Below are positions 6,292 through 11,010 of a stretch of DNA of 11,010 nucleotides, one piece after another. Source of the stretch: an uncultured Eubacteriales bacterium (GTDB lineage Bacteria; Bacillota; Clostridia; Oscillospirales; Oscillospiraceae); assembly GCA_900549885.1 (NCBI GenBank), contig URQA01000085.1, forward strand, positions 1-11,010, written 5' to 3'. A program made the translations under genes and the position numbers. Position 1 is the stretch's first letter, and every line of letters begins with the position of its first letter. The notes beneath the pieces are model-generated. The model made no database searches and was not told where the DNA came from. It worked only from the letters and a program-made list of their open reading frames with translations.

Positions 6292-7620
6292 TCAATTTGA
6301 GGCAGAAATAGGCAGCGATTTGGTATAGCGGACGATGAGGACCGCCGCAGCTGCCGCAACTGCCGCCTCTGTGATGGGCATGGCGAACCAAATGGCATCG
6401 GCGGCGGCCAAGGGGAGCAGGCAGATAAGCGCACCGCTGACCACGATCCCCCGGGAGATCGAGATGAGGAAGGAGACGGCTGGTTTCAACAGGGCCTGGA
6501 AATAATAAGTGGAAAAGATATTGAAGGGAAGCAGCAAGAAGGATAGAGCATAGCAGCGGATGATGGCCGGAGCGATGGACAGAATCGCGTTGGTCGGAGA
6601 CATAAAGATACGGATGAACAGGTTGGGAACGGCCATGGTCAGCCCAGTCCAGGCAAGGCCAAAAAAAGCGGCGGACCAGAGGGAGTAGTTCAGCGCCTTT
6701 CGGATACGCATGCCTTGGCCAGCGCCAAAATTGACCGACAAAATGGGCTGGGCAGCCTGTCCTACGCTGTATGCACAGCACTGGACAAAGGTGGACACGC
6801 TGACGATGACACCATACACCGCCAGGGCGTCCGTGCCCAGATACGCCATGATCTGGCGGTTAAACAACATCGTCAGTATCCCCATGGCCACGTCAGACAG
6901 AAAAGTGGAAAATCCGCTGACCAGCACCTGGCGCAGCTTGGTCCAAGGCTGGCTGGGCCGAACCAGCCGGAGGGTGTTCCGCTTGGAGAAAAAGTGGGTA
7001 AGCATGACCACAAAGGTGATGGCCGCGCCGATGGCAGTGGCCAAGCCCGCACCGAAGATACCCATGTCCATGGGAAAGACAAAGACAAAGTCACCGAATA
7101 TGTTGAAAATGCCGCCGGCCAGCACTGCGCCGGTGGCTAAGGCAGGGCTGTCGTCGTTGCGCAGAAAGGCCGCCAGCATCTGATTGAGGGGAAACAGGGG
7201 AATGACGAACTTGATGGGCACCAGGTACTCCTGGGCCAAGGGAAGCAGTTCCTCCGAGCCGCCGAACAATCGGAGCATGGGCACTTCCCACAGAAGTACC
7301 ACGATCCATGCCGCCGCAGACAGAGCCACGCTGCTCCACAGGGCCACGGAGAAAAATTCATTGCTTCGCTCCTGCTCTCCCGCCCCGCGGGCGGCGCTGA
7401 ACAGCACCGAACCGCCGATCCCAGTGAGCAGGCCAAGACTGAAAATCAGGTTCCAGATGGGAGCCATTACCGCCAGGGCGGCCGTCCCGCTGGGACCCTG
7501 ATATTGCCCCACCATGGCCATGTCTACCAAGGTGTAAATGGAGCTGATGAGAGCGCTGCCGAAGGCGGCGCTCAGGTACTTAAAGTAGATCGATCGTAGA
7601 TTTCCACGCAATAAATCCAT
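6292..7620 (-). CDS. MATE family multidrug/sodium antiporter-type efflux transporter
   Basis: A 442-residue polytopic membrane protein of the multidrug and toxic compound extrusion family, probably exporting cationic drugs or metabolites in exchange for Na+ or H+. Hydrophobic helices alternate with short loops along the whole length, consistent with the usual 12 segments. Family features include SIYTLVDMAMVGQ near residues 27-39 and LLTGIGGSVLFSAARGAGEQE (64-84), which is typical of MepA/NorM-like members. A second-half repeat (FVQCCAYSVGQAAQPILSVNFGAGQ) mirrors the first. The start at 7620 is chosen for AGGGGAG 9 bases upstream and for family length. The frame stays open to an ATG at 7734, but that extra segment lacks transporter character and overlaps the regulatory leader. 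It follows the XRE regulator gene on the same strand but has its own promoter. Substrate is unknown. Confidence 0.93.
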   Translation of the reverse strand: MDLLRGNLRSIYFKYLSAAFGSALISSIYTLVDMAMVGQYQGPSGTAALAVMAPIWNLIFSLGLLTGIGGSVLFSAARGAGEQERSNEFFSVALWSSVALSAAAWIVVLLWEVPMLRLFGGSEELLPLAQEYLVPIKFVIPLFPLNQMLAAFLRNDDSPALATGAVLAGGIFNIFGDFVFVFPMDMGIFGAGLATAIGAAITFVVMLTHFFSKRNTLRLVRPSQPWTKLRQVLVSGFSTFLSDVAMGILTMLFNRQIMAYLGTDALAVYGVIVSVSTFVQCCAYSVGQAAQPILSVNFGAGQGMRIRKALNYSLWSAAFFGLAWTGLTMAVPNLFIRIFMSPTNAILSIAPAIIRCYALSFLLLPFNIFSTYYFQALLKPAVSFLISISRGIVVSGALICLLPLAAADAIWFAMPITEAAVAAAAAVLIVRYTKSLPISASN

Positions 7621-7642
7621 GTCTGAGATCTCCCCTGAAAAC

Positions 7643-7708
7643 AAAAAAGAAGCCGGACAAGAAACAGGCATCTCAGCCTGCCACCTTATCCAGCTTGCCA
7701 TTTCTTGT
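7643..7708 (-). promoter_or_regulatory. Candidate transcription attenuator in the MATE leader
   Basis: In mRNA order the leader holds segment A ACAAGAAA (7708-7701), B AAGCTGGA (7696-7689), a small CAGGC/GCCTG hairpin (7680-7665), A' TTTCTTGT (7664-7657), B' TCCGGCTT (7657-7650), and then C and six T (7648-7643). B with B' gives an 8-bp stem (one G-U pair) directly before the U-run, as in an intrinsic terminator. A with A' gives a perfect 8-bp alternative that crosses it. The two pairings cannot easily coexist, the layout of a terminator/antiterminator switch. The inducer is unknown. Confidence 0.5.
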
Positions 7709-7731
7709 GAATGGTTTGCCCTCCGAGTGAG

Positions 7732-7764
7732 CATTACCCAGTATACTGAAAGACGCGGGTAATG
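7732..7764. promoter_or_regulatory. Operator-like inverted repeat across the MATE promoter
   Basis: CATTACCC (7732-7739) and GGGTAATG (7757-7764) form a perfect 8-bp inverted repeat with a 17-base spacer. It covers the -10 box, the spacer and the likely start point, so a bound repressor would block transcription. The neighbouring XRE regulator is the obvious candidate, but this is inference. Confidence 0.5.
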
Positions 7765-7768
7765 TCAA
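7740..7768 (-). promoter_or_regulatory. Near-consensus sigma-A promoter of the MATE gene
   Basis: On the minus strand, a perfect -35 TTGACA (7768-7763) and -10 TATACT (7745-7740) are separated by 17 bp. The TGA of the -35 box is the stop codon of the upstream regulator gene. The predicted transcript starts near 7733, about 110 nt before the MATE start codon. Confidence 0.85.
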
Positions 7769-8475
7769 GCCTGAATTCCGGATTCCGGTCCATCCGGTGC
7801 GGATCGGGCCGCTGCCCGCCTGCGCCAGCCCAGCCGAACGCCCCAGATGGCCAGATCGATGAGCAGCATCAAACTACCAGTGGTCTGTCCGCTGAAAGCC
7901 AGCAGCCACAGTTCGGCGCTACCGGGGCCGTTCGTCAGGGTAAATGGAAGCGTGACAGCGGCGGCACCGGTGAACAAAACCAGGAAGAGCAGCAGTCGCA
8001 CCCACATCCGCCGGGGGGTGGGGATGGTGTGGTCTATGGCCGTCAGGGCAATCAAGGCATAAAACAGCAGGGCGGCGGGCAGGCGGCTGATGGGATACCA
8101 GATGCGATTGACGAGAAAGAGACGCAGGTTGGCCAGCTCTGCGGAAAGTCTGATCTCATCCAGAGGCAGAGAGAGATTCATGACCAGCAGGGATAGAGAG
8201 CAGAACAGAAGCAGTGCCAGATAGACGGCAACCACGCCCCAGGCCGCCCGGCGCAGAAGGACCGCCCGTCGCTCTTTCCGGTCGCCATAGAGCAGCGTCT
8301 CTACCGGCACCTGATAGAGTCCTGCCAGCCGGACCAGAGTGTCTAAATCGGGCTGGCTGCGGCCTGTCTCATAGTTGGAGACGGTTTGCCGGGTGATATG
8401 GAGCCGCTCGGCCACCTGATCCTGGGTCAGGCCCAACTGACTCCGGCAATACTTGAGGTTGTGGCAGATGTTCAT
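7765..8475 (-). CDS. XRE-family transcriptional regulator with C-terminal membrane domain
   Basis: A 236-residue protein. Residues 5-60 are a Cro/C1-type helix-turn-helix domain (LKYCRSQLGLTQDQVAERL, then the recognition helix ITRQTVSNYETGRSQPD), closely typical of XRE regulators in Clostridia. The remainder has about four hydrophobic segments (roughly 78-99, 132-148, 160-178 and 188-212) separated by basic loops, so it is probably an integral membrane protein with a cytoplasmic DNA-binding head. The start at 8475 has AAGGAGG 7 bases upstream. It is followed 144 bp later on the same strand by the MATE transporter, whose promoter begins at this gene's stop codon. It may sense a compound or membrane stress and control the transporter; this is inferred from adjacency. 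The ligand and target genes are unknown. Confidence 0.88.
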   Translation of the reverse strand: MNICHNLKYCRSQLGLTQDQVAERLHITRQTVSNYETGRSQPDLDTLVRLAGLYQVPVETLLYGDRKERRAVLLRRAAWGVVAVYLALLLFCSLSLLVMNLSLPLDEIRLSAELANLRLFLVNRIWYPISRLPAALLFYALIALTAIDHTIPTPRRMWVRLLLFLVLFTGAAAVTLPFTLTNGPGSAELWLLAFSGQTTGSLMLLIDLAIWGVRLGWRRRAAARSAPDGPESGIQA

Positions 8476-8529
8476 GGCGGTTCCTCCTTGCTCTGCTTCC
8501 AGTGAACCACAGTACAGGAAAAAAGGCAA

Positions 8530-8544
8530 GCAAAGATCCTTTGC
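8530..8544. promoter_or_regulatory. Short dyad upstream of the XRE regulator gene
   Basis: GCAAAG (8530-8535) and CTTTGC (8539-8544) form a perfect 6-bp inverted repeat around a 3-base centre, 55 bases upstream of the regulator's start codon. The size suits an XRE-dimer operator and could mean autoregulation. I could not identify a convincing -35/-10 pair in 8476-8588. Confidence 0.35.
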
Positions 8545-8586
8545 GCCCGGAAAATATGGGTGGAAAAAGCAAAAACCAGAAGTGAC

Positions 8587-8617
8587 AAAAAGCGCCCGGG
8601 CCATGCCCGGGCGCTTT
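8587..8617 (-). terminator. Rho-independent terminator of eno
   Basis: A perfect 13-bp GC-rich inverted repeat (8589-8601 with 8605-8617) has a 3-base loop. On the minus strand it ends in five T (8591-8587 region), a classical terminator 11 bases after the eno stop codon. It isolates eno from the regulator gene downstream. Confidence 0.92.
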
Positions 8618-8627
8618 GGCTGTTCCC

Positions 8628-9932
8628 TTACTTCTTCAGGTTGAAGAAGGCCTTGATGCCCAGATACTGGGCGGAATCGCCCAACTCATCCTCGATGCGC
8701 AGCAACTGATTGTACTTGGCCACGCGGTCGGTGCGGCTGGGGGCGCCGGTCTTGATCTGGCCGGCGTTCAGGGCCACGGCGATGTCGGCGATGGTGGCGT
8801 CCTCGGTCTCGCCGGAGCGGTGAGACACGATGGCGGTGTAGCCGGCCCGGTTGGCCATCTGGATGGCGTCCAGGGTCTCGGTGAGGGTGCCGATCTGGTT
8901 GACCTTGATGAGAATGGCATTGGCCACGCCCTTCTCGATGCCGGTGGCTAGGCGCTCCACGTTAGTGACGAACAGGTCGTCACCCACCAGCTGGACCTTG
9001 GAACCGATGGCCTTCGTGAGCATGGACCAGCCCTCCCAGTCGTTCTCGCCCATACCGTCCTCCAGGGAGATGATGGGGTAGTTGTCCACGAACTTCTTCC
9101 ACATATTGACCATCTGCTGTTTGGTCATAGTCTTTTTAGCCTTAGGCAGGTCATAGCAGCCGGTTTCCCCGTTGTACCACTCAGAAGTGGCTGCATCGAT
9201 GGCGATCATGAAGTCCTCACCGGGCTTGTAACCGGCCTCTTCGATGGCCTTGACGATGACCTTCAGGGCGTCCTCATCCTTCTTCAGGTTGGGGGCGTAG
9301 CCGCCCTCGTCGCCCACGCCGGCGGCGGGGGTGCCATTCTCTTTCAGCACGGTCTTTAAGGTGTGGAACACCTCGGCGCAGCGGCGCAGGGCCTCCTTCC
9401 AGGAAGGGGCGGACACGGGCATGATCATGAACTCCTGGATATCCACGTTGTTGGTGGCATGAGCGCCGCCATTGAGAATGTTCATCATGGGAACAGGCAG
9501 GGTCTTGGCATTGACGCCGCCGATATAGTTGTACAGGCTGGTGCCCAAGCTCTCCGCGGCAGCCTTGGCGCAGGCCAGTGAGGCGCCCAGAATGGCATTG
9601 GCGCCCAAGCGGGACTTATTAGGAGTACCGTCCAAGTCGATCAGCAGCTTGTCGATGGCGGGCTGATCCAACACGTTCATACCCACCAAGGCTTCGGCAA
9701 TCTCAGTATTTACGTTGGTGACGGCCTTTTCCACGCCCTTGCCCAGATAGCGGCTCTTATCGCCGTCTCGGAGCTCGCAGGCCTCGTAAATGCCGGTAGA
9801 AGCGCCGGAGGGAACTGCGGCCCGACCCACTACGCCGTCGTCCAGAGTGACCTCCACCTCGACAGTGGGGTTGCCGCGGGAGTCCAGAATTTCGCGGCCG
9901 ATGACATCAACGATCTCAATCATGCTTTTCAT
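8628..9932 (-). CDS. eno: Enolase (phosphopyruvate hydratase)
   Basis: The 434-residue glycolytic enzyme that converts 2-phosphoglycerate to phosphoenolpyruvate, cytosolic and Mg2+-dependent. Diagnostic segments are all present: SGAST (42-46, mobile loop), NGGAHATNN (154-162, with His158), GDEGGYAP (207-214, catalytic acid Glu209), metal ligands Asp246 (IAIDAATSEW), Glu291 (SLEDGMGENDW) and Asp318 (LVGDDLF), catalytic base Lys343 (LIKVNQIGTLTET), HRSGETED (371-378) and Lys394 (IKTGAPSRTDR). Length is normal. Three Met codons compete for the start. ATG 9932 is preferred because GAAAGGAG lies 10 bases upstream; ATG 9941 is too close to that site, and ATG 9923 would be 19 bases away. gpmI, encoding the preceding glycolytic step, lies 131 bp upstream on the same strand. 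Confidence 0.98.
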   Translation of the reverse strand: MKSMIEIVDVIGREILDSRGNPTVEVEVTLDDGVVGRAAVPSGASTGIYEACELRDGDKSRYLGKGVEKAVTNVNTEIAEALVGMNVLDQPAIDKLLIDLDGTPNKSRLGANAILGASLACAKAAAESLGTSLYNYIGGVNAKTLPVPMMNILNGGAHATNNVDIQEFMIMPVSAPSWKEALRRCAEVFHTLKTVLKENGTPAAGVGDEGGYAPNLKKDEDALKVIVKAIEEAGYKPGEDFMIAIDAATSEWYNGETGCYDLPKAKKTMTKQQMVNMWKKFVDNYPIISLEDGMGENDWEGWSMLTKAIGSKVQLVGDDLFVTNVERLATGIEKGVANAILIKVNQIGTLTETLDAIQMANRAGYTAIVSHRSGETEDATIADIAVALNAGQIKTGAPSRTDRVAKYNQLLRIEDELGDSAQYLGIKAFFNLKK

Positions 9933-10063
9933 GGGGATCATTCTCCTTTCTAAAGTAAAAGAGGTATGCGGCAAGGCGTTTTCCGCCTTGGGGGGAAATA
10001 AACTAGGTTGGACGGTAGCCGTCCGAACGTAAGGCGCCAGGGCCAAAGGGCCAAAACAAGCCT
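9933..10063 (-). other. gpmI-eno intergenic region with hairpins
   Basis: This 131-bp spacer holds two clear inverted repeats. CAAGGCG (9972-9978) with CGCCTTG (9984-9990) has a 5-base loop, and GGACGG (10010-10015) with CCGTCC (10019-10024) has a 3-base loop. Neither is followed on the minus strand by a proper T-run, so I do not call a terminator. No convincing promoter was seen. The eno ribosome binding site CTCCTTTC (plus strand, 9943-9950) is at its end. It may be an intercistronic processing or attenuation region in a gpmI-eno transcript. Confidence 0.45.
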
Positions 10064-11010
10064 TTATTTCAAGATGAGAGTTTCTCCCGTCATTTCTTCT
10101 GGCTTATTTAGACCCATAAGATCCAGCATGGTGGGGGCCAGGTCGGCCAGGCGGCCGTCCCGCAGCTTCACGTCCGCGCCCACAATACAACAGGGTACCA
10201 GGTTGGTGGTGTGGGCGGTGAAGGGGGAACCGTCTGCGTCCAGCATATGCTCGGCGTTGCCATGGTCGGCAGTGATGATGGACACGCCGCCCATTTTGGA
10301 GGTGGCCTCTACCACCCGGGCCACGCCATCATCCACCGCCTCGGCGGCCTTGACAGCGGCAGAAAATACGCCGGTATGGCCCACCATATCGCAGTTGGCG
10401 AAGTTGAGGATGACCACGTCATATTTGCCGCTCTCGATGCGGCGCACCGCCTCGGCGGTCACCTCCGGCTCGCTCATTTCAGGTTGGAGGTCATAGGTGG
10501 CCACCTTGGGGGAGGGGATCAGGCAGCGGTCCTCCCCAGGGAACACCCGTTCCTCTCCGCCGTTGAAGAAGAAGGTGACGTGGGCGTACTTCTCCGTCTC
10601 AGCGATGCGCAGCTGGGTCAGGCCCAGATGGGACAAGTACTCGCCGAAGATATTGTGGAGCTTTTCCCGGGGATAGGCCACGGTGACATTGGGCATGGCA
10701 GCGTCATACTCAGTCGTGCACACGAACTGCACCGGGAAGTAGCCCAGGCGGCGGGAGAAGCCGTTGAACTCCGGGTCCACAAACGCTCTGGTGATCTCCC
10801 TGGCCCGGTCGGGCCGGAAGTTGAAGAAGATTATAGAATCCCCTTCGCTGACGGTGGCGTCCTCCATACACACCACGGGGACCATGAACTCGTCGGTGAC
10901 GCTGCGCTCATAGGACAGGGCCACCGCTGCGGCGGGGTCGTCCTCGAAGGGAGCGTCAGCGTATACCATAGCGGCATAGGCCCGTTCCAGCCGCTCCCAG
11001 CGGCTGTCCC
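10064..11010 (-). CDS. gpmI: 2,3-bisphosphoglycerate-independent phosphoglycerate mutase, C-terminal part (partial)
   Basis: About 315 residues of a roughly 510-residue enzyme; the N-terminus lies beyond the right edge. It interconverts 3-phosphoglycerate and 2-phosphoglycerate using two Mn2+ ions (alkaline phosphatase superfamily). The frame is open to the window edge, with DSRWERLERAYAAMVYADAP matching the iPGM segment after the DRDxRWER motif. Further signatures are IIFFNFRPDRAREITRAF, AETEKYAHVTFFFNGG, the metal-binding NFANCDMVGHTG and TADHGNAE, and a C-terminal DLAPTMLDLMGL. An internal ATG at 10969 is not the true start. The stop is TAA 10064-10066. The next gene on the strand is eno, the following enzyme in glycolysis, which supports co-expression. 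Confidence 0.97.
   Translation of the reverse strand, partial: DSRWERLERAYAAMVYADAPFEDDPAAAVALSYERSVTDEFMVPVVCMEDATVSEGDSIIFFNFRPDRAREITRAFVDPEFNGFSRRLGYFPVQFVCTTEYDAAMPNVTVAYPREKLHNIFGEYLSHLGLTQLRIAETEKYAHVTFFFNGGEERVFPGEDRCLIPSPKVATYDLQPEMSEPEVTAEAVRRIESGKYDVVILNFANCDMVGHTGVFSAAVKAAEAVDDGVARVVEATSKMGGVSIITADHGNAEHMLDADGSPFTAHTTNLVPCCIVGADVKLRDGRLADLAPTMLDLMGLNKPEEMTGETLILK

Noticed and set aside
7621..7734. A 38-residue N-terminal extension of the MATE transporter from ATG 7734.
   Set aside because: The start would coincide with the predicted transcription start, has no ribosome site, and the added residues are not transporter-like. ATG 7620 has a good ribosome site.
1..11010. CRISPR arrays, tRNA or rRNA genes, transposases, phage or defence genes.
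   Set aside because: No regularly spaced repeats, cloverleaf-like segments or proteins of those kinds were seen on either strand.

Overview
The window looks like chromosomal core DNA from an anaerobic, fairly GC-rich Firmicute, most likely in the Oscillospiraceae / Flavonifractor-like Clostridia. This rests on the oxygen-sensitive class III ribonucleotide reductase, strong AGGAGG-type ribosome binding sites, sigma-A type promoters, GC-rich hairpin terminators and overall protein character. The genus is an inference. I see no prophage, insertion sequence, CRISPR array, rRNA or tRNA.

Layout from left to right. (1) At 1-256 (+) lies the C-terminal tail of a PcrA/UvrD-type helicase, closed by a perfect 18-bp terminator. 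(2) A CorA-family divalent cation transporter (617-1543, +) follows a strong promoter and a long leader of about 250 nt, which ends in a terminator-like hairpin. (3) Convergent to it is a minus-strand nucleotide-metabolism cluster: nrdD (anaerobic ribonucleotide reductase), nrdG (its radical-SAM activase) and dut (dUTPase), transcribed in that order. nrdD and nrdG are separated by about 230 bp that resembles a dispersed repeat. The nrdD mRNA leader folds into a nested hairpin with a possible pseudoknot. (4) Divergent from nrdD is an unrecognised, very cysteine-rich protein of 295 residues (5334-6221, +). (5) Convergent to that is a minus-strand pair: an XRE-type regulator with a membrane domain (7765-8475), then a MATE efflux transporter (6292-7620). 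The transporter has its own near-consensus promoter, whose -35 box overlaps the regulator's stop codon, and a leader that looks like a transcription attenuator. (6) At the right edge are two lower-glycolysis genes on the minus strand, gpmI (cut by the window end) and eno.

How the genes work together. NrdD, NrdG and Dut form a plausible anaerobic dNTP unit: NrdG installs the glycyl radical on NrdD, NrdD makes dNTPs, and Dut removes dUTP and supplies dUMP for dTMP synthesis. GpmI and Eno catalyse consecutive steps (3-phosphoglycerate to 2-phosphoglycerate to phosphoenolpyruvate). The XRE/MATE pair could be a regulator with its effector.

I found no clear new multi-gene system. The most noteworthy signals are non-coding or uncharacterised: the candidate cis-regulatory RNA leaders in front of nrdD, the MATE gene and corA; the repeat-like insert within the nrd operon; and the cysteine-rich orphan protein. 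All RNA folds were found by eye from complementary segments and have no energy or covariation support.
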